The notes under the pieces: model-generated
The model's input: only the letters and a program-made list of their open reading frames with translations
Database searches by the model: none
What the model was told of the DNA's origin: nothing
Translations under genes and position numbers: made by a program
Origin: Cyanobacteria bacterium UBA8803
GTDB lineage: Bacteria; Cyanobacteriota; Cyanobacteriia; Cyanobacteriales; Coleofasciculaceae
DNA length: 12,168 nt
Assembly: GCA_003505715.1 (NCBI GenBank)
Contig: DNXU01000377.1
Location: forward strand, 13,463 to 25,630
Direction: 5' to 3'
Shown: positions 6,782 to 12,168 of the stretch, piece after piece
Numbering within the stretch: the stretch's first letter is position 1
Layout of the letters: the number at the start of each line of letters is the position of its first letter

Positions 6782-6794
6782 CCATGCAGCATGG
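6782..6794. promoter_or_regulatory. palindrome in the PII-like/GNAT divergent region
   Basis: CCATGC-A-GCATGG is a perfect 13-bp palindrome 46 bp before the GNAT start, in the 174-bp region shared by two divergent genes. It could be an operator for either gene. TATATAGAAT-like DNA on the minus strand near 6750-6760 is a weak -10 candidate for the PII-like gene. Confidence 0.3.
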
Positions 6795-6840
6795 GTGGCA
6801 AAATGAACAAAGTATGGGGGGAATATCCAGGTGAGGACAA

Positions 6841-7335
6841 ATGAAAGCTTTGTACCGTGATTTTTTAATTCGTGACTGGGAACCGAGCGATCGCACTCTA
6901 AGTGTTAAGGTGATTCGTTCTGTACTAGCAGAATATGGTTTGGCTTGTGAACCAGAGGGAGCCGATCGGGATGTATTTGAGGTAGAAACCTTTTATCAGG
7001 CTACTGGCGGAGAGTTTTGGGTGGTTGAACGGCAAGATCTGCTAGTTGGCACAGCTGCCTACTATCCAGTGGAACGGGGCCAACTAGCTGTGGAAATTCG
7101 CAAAATGTATTTAGTGCCAGCGGCTAGGGGCCAAGGGTTGGGCCGCTATTTGCTACAGCAGCTAGAATACGCGATCGCAGTTCGGGGTTTTCAGCAAATT
7201 TGGATCGAAACTGCTAGCGTCCTCCAAGAAGCAGTCAAACTCTACGAAAGTAGCGGTTATCAGCTGACTGTAGGGGTTGAGACTAAGCGGTGCGATCGCG
7301 TTTATACTAAGCTGGTCTTGGGAAAGAGTTCTTGA
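6841..7335 (+). CDS. GNAT-family N-acetyltransferase
   Basis: A 164-residue cytoplasmic enzyme expected to move an acetyl group from acetyl-CoA to an amine. The acetyl-CoA motif A is clear: strand VEIRKMYLVP at about 84-93, then RGQGLG at 96-101 (pattern Q/R-x-x-G-x-G/A), then the LLQQLEYAI helix. Motif B follows: IWIETA at 120-125 and the AVKLYESSGY helix and turn at 131-140, where Tyr135 and Tyr140 are usual for the family. GAGG-type ribosome site (GTGAGGAC) sits four to five bases before ATG 6841. The acceptor is unknown; the fold serves antibiotics, polyamines, protein N-termini and small metabolites. It is divergent from the PII-like gene and ends 22 bp from the convergent VWA-macro gene. 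Three HIP1 sites mark it as resident DNA. Confidence 0.93.
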   Translation: MKALYRDFLIRDWEPSDRTLSVKVIRSVLAEYGLACEPEGADRDVFEVETFYQATGGEFWVVERQDLLVGTAAYYPVERGQLAVEIRKMYLVPAARGQGLGRYLLQQLEYAIAVRGFQQIWIETASVLQEAVKLYESSGYQLTVGVETKRCDRVYTKLVLGKSS

Positions 7336-7357
7336 ATCATCAACCTACAAGAGCCTC

Positions 7358-9127
7358 TCACCATCCTGCAATTTTCTGGAATTCCTCCAGGTAGCAACGG
7401 TGAATTTCCTCATCAAAGCACACGAACATTACTTCCCCAATTGAGGAATTACTCAATAAAAACCGACTTGTTTCCTTAAATGCTACTTGAGCGGCAATTT
7501 CTTTAGGGAAATTTAGCGCACCTACTCCAATTGCCGGGAAAGCAATGCGGCGGCAAGATTGTTGCACGGCTAATTCCAAGCAGTGGCGGTAACATTTAGC
7601 TAATAGTTGTTCTTCTCCTTTATGACCCCCATGCCATGGAGGAGCCACTGTATGAATAACCCACTGAGCTGGTAAGTTATAACCAGAAGTAATTTTAGCC
7701 TCACCCACTGCACAACCATGTAATTGTTGACAAGCTGCTAAAAGTTCCGACCCAGCAGCACGGTGGATAGCACTGGAGATAGCACCTCCATCTGAAAGGT
7801 AAATGTCAGTCGAGTTCACAATTGCATCTACTTGGCACTGAGTAATATCACCGAGTATAGGACCCTTACCATAGGCGTAGAATAAGCTGAAATGACCCCG
7901 ACTGTGAGAACTACTGCGGCGGAAAGTTTGGAAAGTAGACATTTTGCGATACTGAACTACATTCCGAGCTTGCAGTTCCTTATCCAAATCATCTAAGGCT
8001 GCTGCTTCTGGTGCTGCCATCGGTAAATCTGGCTCACTCAATATCTGCTGTTTAGTTTGTTGCAGTAGTTGTCTGGCTGTATCATACTCACCTCGATCCA
8101 CTAGGCGTACAGCTTCTTTTTTGGCTCGTGCTGCCATCATTAACGCTGCCTGTTGCCGGACTTCAGGGTTAAAGGGAAATTCGTCTAATTCTGCTTTCGG
8201 GACGGATGGTAGGTGCAAGGTAACGCGAAGTTTTTGCCGTTCCTGTGCTTTGGGGTTATTCCAAGCAAGGCGAAACCTACATAAATCAGTAGTTTGTGGA
8301 GTTGGCGGAACTTTGAGGCGCACGACAACATCAATGGGATTGCCCATAATCAGGTTAGGCAATTGATAGCGACCCTTAGCATTGACGTTTAATTCATTAA
8401 GTACCTCAACTAGAGTAACACCTGCTTGGGGTTTAATTCCCAAAGTCACGGTAGTCCCAAAGGTTGATAATAAGCCAAGTAATTCTTTAGCAAACAGGTT
8501 GGGGAGTTGGTCAGGGGATTGAATGTAATAGTAGTTGCCATCACCGTTACGGGCGATCGCTTCCATCAAGTCTTCGTTATAGTCATCCCCAACCCCTAGT
8601 GTGGTGGTACTCACGCCTCGGTGTGATAAGCCACGCACATCCGCAGCAATGACATCTGGGTTTGTTTCTCCCACATTTGCTAAGCCATCTGAAAGCAACA
8701 TTACTCGGTTCAAATGTTCTGGATTGAGATGCTGACTAACCTGCATTCCACCTTCACGCCAGCCTGCATGAAGTGCGGTCATATTTCTCGGTTGCAAGCC
8801 TTGGAGCTGACGGATAATCTGGGCTTTATTTTTTGCTAATGTACTAGGGACAATCGTTTCGATCAGATCGTCGTAAATTGTCACGCTGATGCGGTCAGTG
8901 GGTAATAACTGCTCTACTGCATAACAAGAAGCTTGACGGGCATATTCAATTTTTTGGCCTTGCATCGAACCAGAACGATCAATCACTAGACCAATATTGA
9001 GGGTAGGCCGTTCTAGGTTAATTTCAGCCTCCGGTGGAGTAATTCTTACTAATACATCCAGTGTGGTTACAGCATCAGTCGCAACTGCTGTCCGTAACGG
9101 AATTAGATCAATAGTTGGTACTTTCAT
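7358..9127 (-). CDS. VWA domain fused to a macro domain
   Basis: A 589-residue two-part protein with no signal peptide. The VWA domain (about 40-225) has a complete metal site: DRSGSM with Asp50, Ser52 and Ser54, Thr117 in NMTALHAG, and Asp147 in SDG, so metal-dependent ligand binding is expected. A beta-rich part (about 225-310) and a helical part (about 320-390) follow, as in stand-alone cyanobacterial VWA proteins of about 410 residues. After a Ser/Arg-rich linker (about 402-412) comes a macro domain (about 418-589): GDIT at 426-429, VDAIVNST at 433-440, AIHRAAG at 453-459, GEAKITSGY, VIHTVAPPW, and FPAIGVG at 530-536. Macro domains bind ADP-ribose or its derivatives. Compared with MacroD1, Asn174 is Asp441 and Asp184 is Ser451, while the first Asn (438) and the His (455) remain. 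The C-terminal end resembles macroH2A. ATG 9127 lacks a clear ribosome site. Target unknown. Confidence 0.93.
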   Translation of the reverse strand: MKVPTIDLIPLRTAVATDAVTTLDVLVRITPPEAEINLERPTLNIGLVIDRSGSMQGQKIEYARQASCYAVEQLLPTDRISVTIYDDLIETIVPSTLAKNKAQIIRQLQGLQPRNMTALHAGWREGGMQVSQHLNPEHLNRVMLLSDGLANVGETNPDVIAADVRGLSHRGVSTTTLGVGDDYNEDLMEAIARNGDGNYYYIQSPDQLPNLFAKELLGLLSTFGTTVTLGIKPQAGVTLVEVLNELNVNAKGRYQLPNLIMGNPIDVVVRLKVPPTPQTTDLCRFRLAWNNPKAQERQKLRVTLHLPSVPKAELDEFPFNPEVRQQAALMMAARAKKEAVRLVDRGEYDTARQLLQQTKQQILSEPDLPMAAPEAAALDDLDKELQARNVVQYRKMSTFQTFRRSSSHSRGHFSLFYAYGKGPILGDITQCQVDAIVNSTDIYLSDGGAISSAIHRAAGSELLAACQQLHGCAVGEAKITSGYNLPAQWVIHTVAPPWHGGHKGEEQLLAKCYRHCLELAVQQSCRRIAFPAIGVGALNFPKEIAAQVAFKETSRFLLSNSSIGEVMFVCFDEEIHRCYLEEFQKIAGW

Positions 9128-9200
9128 AACTGTTTAGTGCTTTTTGAGTGATAAAGTCTCTTAAGTTTATCTCTGTATTTTTACTGTGCTGTTAACTTGC

Positions 9201-9229
9201 TTGACAATTCTTTTTTTTTCAACTACTTT
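9201..9229 (+). promoter_or_regulatory. sigma-70-type promoter candidate for the O-acetyltransferase gene
   Basis: A perfect TTGACA (9201-9206) is followed after 17 bases by TACTTT (9224-9229), a poor -10. The spacer holds a nine-T run. It lies about 45 bp before ATG 9275 in the AT-rich region between two divergent genes. The perfect -35 with ideal spacing supports it; the weak -10 is against it. Confidence 0.4.
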
Positions 9230-9274
9230 ATTAAGTTAATCTAACTTACATCAATCATAGCTGTTTTTAACAAA

Positions 9275-9892
9275 ATGAAATATTTTATTAGACAAAGTTT
9301 ATATTCAATGGGAATGATTTTAGTTGCTCCTCTTATCATCCCCTTCTTTTTGACGACTGAGAAAGAAATAATTTTGACCGATGTCAGACGATGGGTAGAG
9401 TTGTTAAGGTGGACTGGTCAATCTGATCTAGGTAATTTACTCTCTTTACTGAATCGAGCTAAAGAATTTAGAAATTTATACTACTACCGATTATTTAAAG
9501 GCAACTTGATGTCAAGAGTTGTCATGTATGTTCTTAAGATTTTTTATCCAGAATGTCCCACCTTATTTCTGGATACATCTTGCAACATTGGGCCGGGAAT
9601 GTTTCTTCAGCATGGCTTCAGTACGATTGTGATGGCAGATATAGGAGAAAATTGTTGGATTAATCAGCAAGTCACAATTGGTTATAAAGATCAAAATAGC
9701 CGCCCTAAAATAGGCAATAACGTCCGTATTACTGCTGGAGCCAAAGTAATTGGAGGTATTACAATTGGTAATAATGTAACTGTGGGAGCAAATGCTGTGG
9801 TGGTGAAAAACGTTCCTGATAATTGTGTAGTGGTTGGAGTTCCAGCTTACATTGTCAAAAGAAATGGCGTGAAAGTAAAAGAAGAATTATAG
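9275..9892 (+). CDS. hexapeptide-repeat acetyltransferase, serine acetyltransferase-like
   Basis: A 205-residue protein. Residues about 11-27 are a hydrophobic N-terminal segment, perhaps a membrane anchor. A helical part follows (about 30-90), then a left-handed beta-helix built from hexapeptide turns from about 98 onward: NIGPGMFLQH, ADIGENCWIN, PKIGNNVRIT, ITIGNNVTVGANAVV, ending in VVGVPAYIVKRNG as in CysE-type enzymes. His113 (LQHGFSTIV) matches the catalytic histidine of serine acetyltransferases. The position of their catalytic Asp is held by Phe98, so the substrate may not be serine. Such proteins often acetylate sugars in surface polysaccharide synthesis; that is inference, as no glycosyltransferase is nearby. 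The gene is visibly more AT-rich than its neighbours and has no HIP1 site, both signs of later acquisition. No Shine-Dalgarno site precedes ATG 9275; a promoter candidate with TTGACA lies upstream. Confidence 0.88.
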   Translation: MKYFIRQSLYSMGMILVAPLIIPFFLTTEKEIILTDVRRWVELLRWTGQSDLGNLLSLLNRAKEFRNLYYYRLFKGNLMSRVVMYVLKIFYPECPTLFLDTSCNIGPGMFLQHGFSTIVMADIGENCWINQQVTIGYKDQNSRPKIGNNVRITAGAKVIGGITIGNNVTVGANAVVVKNVPDNCVVVGVPAYIVKRNGVKVKEEL

Positions 9893-9971
9893 CAGATCTA
9901 AAACCTACATTCCGCTTTAGTAATGGGTAATTAATATATAATCGGTAATCGTATAACAAGGTAGCTTTTAC

Positions 9972-10041
9972 CCAATCACCAATCACCAATTACCAATTAC
10001 TAATTACCAATCACCCATTACCCATCACCCATTACCAATTT
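9972..10041. repeat. STRR heptamer array, CCAATTA/CCAATCA type
   Basis: Ten consecutive 7-bp units run without gaps: CCAATCA twice, CCAATTA twice, CTAATTA, CCAATCA, CCCATTA, CCCATCA, CCCATTA, CCAATTT. The last base lies in the stop codon of the DUF1995 gene. TAATGGGTAATTA at about 9919-9931 is complementary to parts of the array, so a long hairpin can form in the convergent gap after the acetyltransferase gene. Confidence 0.88.
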
Positions 10042-10778
10042 CACCGATTCAGAGCATTTAAAAAACTCTGAAGAGTAGAGAGGAATCCAGGCTTTTTGGT
10101 TGGTGGCATCTCCTCGGTGGCACTTTCCTCAGTTGCCTTGGCAAGAAGTTCATCAAGAGTCTCTCCCACTGGTTTTTGAGGTGCTTCGGTAAGGAGTTGA
10201 TAGTCGTCATCAGTTTCCAGCCAAACTTGCCACAGTCCAGGGTAAGAACGCAAAATGGCAGCCTTCTCAAGAGGTTGAAGGTAGTAACAGGACTCAAGGG
10301 TACTCAGGAAGCGTTCCCGCAGTTGACGTGCTGCGTAACCAATGCCAACAACTTTGAGGTCTTCCATCTGGGGGTTGAGCAAAACGCAGGGGCGATCGCC
10401 TGCCAGATTGCATAATTTTTCCACTTGGTTGACTTCCACAGCTGAGGGGGAAACCACTAAGAATGCCTCGTCCTCCGGCTGAACTCTACTGTCTACAGGC
10501 GACCGACTAGTACCAATGTCGCTCACTTTAAAAGGTATCTCTCCCCAGTCCCGGCGGGCAAGAGCAGCAGCACCAGTATCAGGGAAGAGAACTTTAAGTC
10601 CCGATCCGTATTGTTCAAAGATGGGGATAAACTCTCGGGCGATCGATTGAGCTTGGAGGGCAATTTCTGGGAAGACCAACTCAACTTGTAACCTGCGGCA
10701 ACCGTCGTTCAGAGCAGCTTGAGTGGCTTCTTTAGCTTGAGCGATCGCTTCTTCTAGCGTCTTGGGAAGTTCAGCCAT
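10041..10778 (-). CDS. DUF1995-family protein (LPA3-like)
   Basis: A 245-residue soluble protein without signal peptide or membrane helix. It has the DUF1995 pattern: N-terminal LPKTLEEAIAQAKEATQAAL helix, RRLQVELVFPEI at about 28-39, LKVLFPDTGAAALARRDW at about 61-78, EAFLVVSPSAVEVNQVE at about 104-120, CVLLNPQMED near 131-140 and a CYYLQPLEKAAILRSYPGLWQVW block at about 164-186. The plant member LPA3 helps photosystem II assembly; a similar role here is inference. An acidic, Thr/Pro-rich linker (about 205-230) is followed by a short amphipathic C-terminal helix (GFLSTLQSFLNALNR) that could touch a membrane or partner. ATG 10778 has no clear ribosome site. The response-regulator gene ends 69 bp upstream on the same strand, so co-transcription is possible. 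Its stop codon abuts a heptamer array. It contains two HIP1 sites. Confidence 0.85.
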   Translation of the reverse strand: MAELPKTLEEAIAQAKEATQAALNDGCRRLQVELVFPEIALQAQSIAREFIPIFEQYGSGLKVLFPDTGAAALARRDWGEIPFKVSDIGTSRSPVDSRVQPEDEAFLVVSPSAVEVNQVEKLCNLAGDRPCVLLNPQMEDLKVVGIGYAARQLRERFLSTLESCYYLQPLEKAAILRSYPGLWQVWLETDDDYQLLTEAPQKPVGETLDELLAKATEESATEEMPPTKKPGFLSTLQSFLNALNR

Positions 10779-10847
10779 TAGTTGGTATAAGTTCTTAGTC
10801 CTTAGTACAGCATTCCATAAATTCGTCCCTCAAGATTAGCTAATGTA

Positions 10848-11498
10848 CTAAGCCATGCTACTTTCAATTGCCCAACGAGCTAACTCAGTGCGGTTATGTA
10901 GCCCAGTTTTGCCCAGCATGTTAGAAACATGGCTTTCAATAGTTCGCTGGCTCACATTCAGTTGCTCGGCAATTTCCCGATTGGCCATCCCTCGCGCTAC
11001 AAACTGTACCACCTTAAGTTCTGTTGGGGTCAACTCTACATCAAAGGGAACCTGGATTTTCGGCGTAACTTCTGTACCTGCTGTACCGGAGTGATGAATT
11101 AAGCGAATGGCTTGCTTGAGTGAGGATTCTACCTGAGCGACTAGTTCTTCTGGCTCAAAGGGTTTCACCATGTAGACATCTGCACCCTTGCTTAGTCCTT
11201 TGATTCGGTCTTGGCTTTGCCCTTTTGCCGAAAGAAATAGCACGGGAATCCAACTAGTACGAGGGTCTTTCCTCAGATTCTCCACTAGGGTATAGCCATC
11301 CATTTCCGGCATCATGACATCACAAATGATCATATCGGGAATCTGCTGTGCTAGGATTTCTAGCGCTTCTCTGCCATTTTCTGCCGTGATGACTTCATAC
11401 CCCCGAAACTCCAGATAATCCTTGACGAGCAAGATCAGGTTGGGGTCGTCATCAATCAGCAGCAATCGTTTGTTATTTCTGACACCGTTTTCTTTCAT
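10848..11498 (-). CDS. NarL/LuxR-type two-component response regulator
   Basis: A 216-residue DNA-binding regulator. The receiver domain (about 10-128) is complete: acidic pair Asp17 and Asp18, phosphate acceptor Asp60 in ICDVMMPEMDG, Ser90 in FLSAKG at the Thr/Ser switch position, and Lys112 in VKPFEP. A linker of about 25 residues leads to a LuxR-type helix-turn-helix (about 154-213): LTPTELKVVQFVARGMANREIA, then NVSQRTIESHVSNMLGKTG and NRTELARWA. It should be phosphorylated by a histidine kinase and then bind DNA as a dimer. No kinase gene is in the window, so it is an orphan here. The exact orthologue in model cyanobacteria is not certain to me, so no symbol is given. The ferredoxin gene lies 156 bp upstream on the same strand. 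An inverted repeat in that gap could be its own operator. Confidence 0.95.
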   Translation of the reverse strand: MKENGVRNNKRLLLIDDDPNLILLVKDYLEFRGYEVITAENGREALEILAQQIPDMIICDVMMPEMDGYTLVENLRKDPRTSWIPVLFLSAKGQSQDRIKGLSKGADVYMVKPFEPEELVAQVESSLKQAIRLIHHSGTAGTEVTPKIQVPFDVELTPTELKVVQFVARGMANREIAEQLNVSQRTIESHVSNMLGKTGLHNRTELARWAIESSMA

Positions 11499-11538
11499 AC
11501 TCTGATACTCGTGATGCCGGGGTTGATGAGATTGGTTA

Positions 11539-11562
11539 ATTGAGGTGAATTATTTCCTCAAT
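11539..11562. promoter_or_regulatory. inverted repeat upstream of the response-regulator gene
   Basis: ATTGAGG at 11539-11545 and CCTCAAT at 11556-11562 are perfect 7-bp arms around a 10-base spacer, 41 bp before the ATG at 11498. A TAATAT-like -10 candidate overlaps the distal side on the minus strand. Arm length and spacing suit a dimeric regulator, possibly self-regulation, or a leader hairpin. Confidence 0.4.
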
Positions 11563-11654
11563 ATATTATCCGCCAGAAAGACTAGAGAGCGGTTACTATA
11601 TTAATCTATTGACATGCTCTTTCGCTAACCTGATGGATAGGCTGGGGAATCAAA

Positions 11655-12122
11655 TCAGGCTGTATTGCAGTCTAAGACAATTTCTGATGGGGGAGTAAGG
11701 AGCTGAGAGTCTTGCGGTTCCTGTAGTTTAGCTGGTTCAGAGTTGTGGGAAGAAGATGCTGGTAGCGGATGAATCAAGAAAGCATATTCCTCTACAACCT
11801 GGTTACCCATCAGATGCTCTTGAATAATTCGTTCGATCACCTCTGGAGTAGCGTTACGATACCAAACACCATCTGGATAAACGACTAAAATAGGTCCAGC
11901 AGTACAAACGCGCAGACAGTTCGCTTTAGTACGGAAAATGCAGTTTGGTTGAATCTCAGTAGGTTGGTCGAGGTTTAGCTCTTTAAGGCGTCTTTTCAAA
12001 TAGTCCCAAGCTTCTAAACTCAGTTTTTTTGAGCAGCATTTAGGTTTAGTCTGGTCAGCACACAGAAAAATGTGTCGCTGAATTTGATTAAGTCCCAAGC
12101 TGGTTACAGTCTCTGCCAACAT
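11655..12122 (-). CDS. thioredoxin-like [2Fe-2S] ferredoxin with C-terminal extension
   Basis: A 155-residue cytoplasmic electron carrier of the thioredoxin-like (Shethna) ferredoxin type. The fold starts with HIFLCADQTKPKCC, where Cys21 and Cys29 or Cys30 give the first ligand pair, and continues with ANCLRVC, where Cys69 and Cys73 give the second. Cys61 is extra. The rest of the fold is GPILVVYPDGVWYRN at about 76-90 and a TPEVIERIIQEHLMG helix at about 92-106, as in NuoE-like and cyanobacterial homologues. Residues about 116-155 are a Ser/Pro/Gln-rich tail without predicted fold; the protein is therefore longer than the usual 90-120. The redox partner is unknown. The start at ATG 12122 has no ribosome site, and the frame stays open through the upstream repeat to the window edge, so a more distal start cannot be excluded. 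It is followed on the same strand by the response-regulator gene after 156 bp. Confidence 0.87.
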   Translation of the reverse strand: MLAETVTSLGLNQIQRHIFLCADQTKPKCCSKKLSLEAWDYLKRRLKELNLDQPTEIQPNCIFRTKANCLRVCTAGPILVVYPDGVWYRNATPEVIERIIQEHLMGNQVVEEYAFLIHPLPASSSHNSEPAKLQEPQDSQLLTPPSEIVLDCNTA

Positions 12123-12126
12123 ATCT

Positions 12127-12168
12127 ATGAGGGATGAGGGATGAGGGATGAGGGATGAGGGATGAGGA
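12127..12168. repeat. STRR heptamer array, ATGAGGG type, runs off right edge
   Basis: Six near-perfect units of ATGAGGG (the last ATGAGGA) reach the right edge. The array begins four bases before the ferredoxin start codon at 12122, so it fills the leader of that gene. All three frames of the repeat lack stop codons on the minus strand. Confidence 0.85.

Larger units (their letters stand above)
349..10748. repeat. HIP1 octamers GCGATCGC, 13 dispersed copies
   Basis: Exact copies start at 349, 469, 2305, 2889, 3260, 4288, 4964, 6887, 7171, 7292, 8553, 10392 and 10741. All lie inside genes. HIP1 is a hallmark of many cyanobacterial genomes. The longest gap within genes, 8561-10391, includes the whole O-acetyltransferase gene. 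Confidence 0.95.

Noticed and set aside
8121..8366. Plus-strand frame of about 81 codons within the VWA-macro gene
   Set aside because: Antisense shadow of a well-supported domain protein, with no upstream ribosome site.

Overview
The window looks like chromosomal DNA from a cyanobacterium, probably a filamentous one. Three things point there. First, there are 13 exact copies of the HIP1 octamer GCGATCGC in about 12 kb, roughly one per kb, where chance predicts far fewer than one. Second, several gaps hold heptameric short tandem repeats (STRR type), typical of filamentous cyanobacteria. Third, the gene set includes an SbtB-like PII protein, a DUF1995/LPA3-type protein and a thioredoxin-like [2Fe-2S] ferredoxin. 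No rRNA, tRNA, CRISPR array, transposase or phage gene was seen.

Layout, left to right. Positions 1-1482 hold two minus-strand enzymes: an alpha/beta hydrolase that runs off the left edge, and a NUDIX hydrolase. Divergent from them is a 58-residue protein with a very basic body and an acidic tail (1684-1860). It converges on argH (argininosuccinate lyase, minus, 2181-3590) across a 320-bp gap full of inverted and heptameric repeats. Upstream of argH, on the same strand, are a 78-residue protein with one probable membrane segment and a GAF-like/SpoIIE PP2C phosphatase of RsbU type (4117-5595). Positions 5596-6357 appear non-coding: they hold a good extended -10 promoter for the phosphatase and a 251-bp segment of nested inverted repeats. 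Next come a PII-like gene of SbtB type (minus) and a divergent GNAT acetyltransferase (plus). The GNAT gene ends 22 bp from the end of a convergent gene for a VWA-macro-domain fusion protein (7358-9127, minus). Divergent from that fusion is an AT-rich hexapeptide-repeat O-acetyltransferase (9275-9892) with no HIP1 site. The right part is a minus-strand series: thioredoxin-like ferredoxin, NarL-type response regulator, DUF1995 protein.

The genes do not form one pathway. They read as housekeeping metabolism (argH, NUDIX) mixed with signalling (PP2C phosphatase, PII-like protein, response regulator) and photosynthesis- or redox-linked accessory genes (DUF1995, ferredoxin). The most unusual item is the VWA-macro fusion: its macro domain resembles the macroH2A/MacroD group, but two residues used for catalysis in MacroD enzymes are replaced. 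Also notable are the SbtB-like gene without a visible bicarbonate transporter partner, the repeated placement of heptameric repeats at gene edges, and an argH reading frame that seems to have grown into repeat-like DNA at its 3' end.
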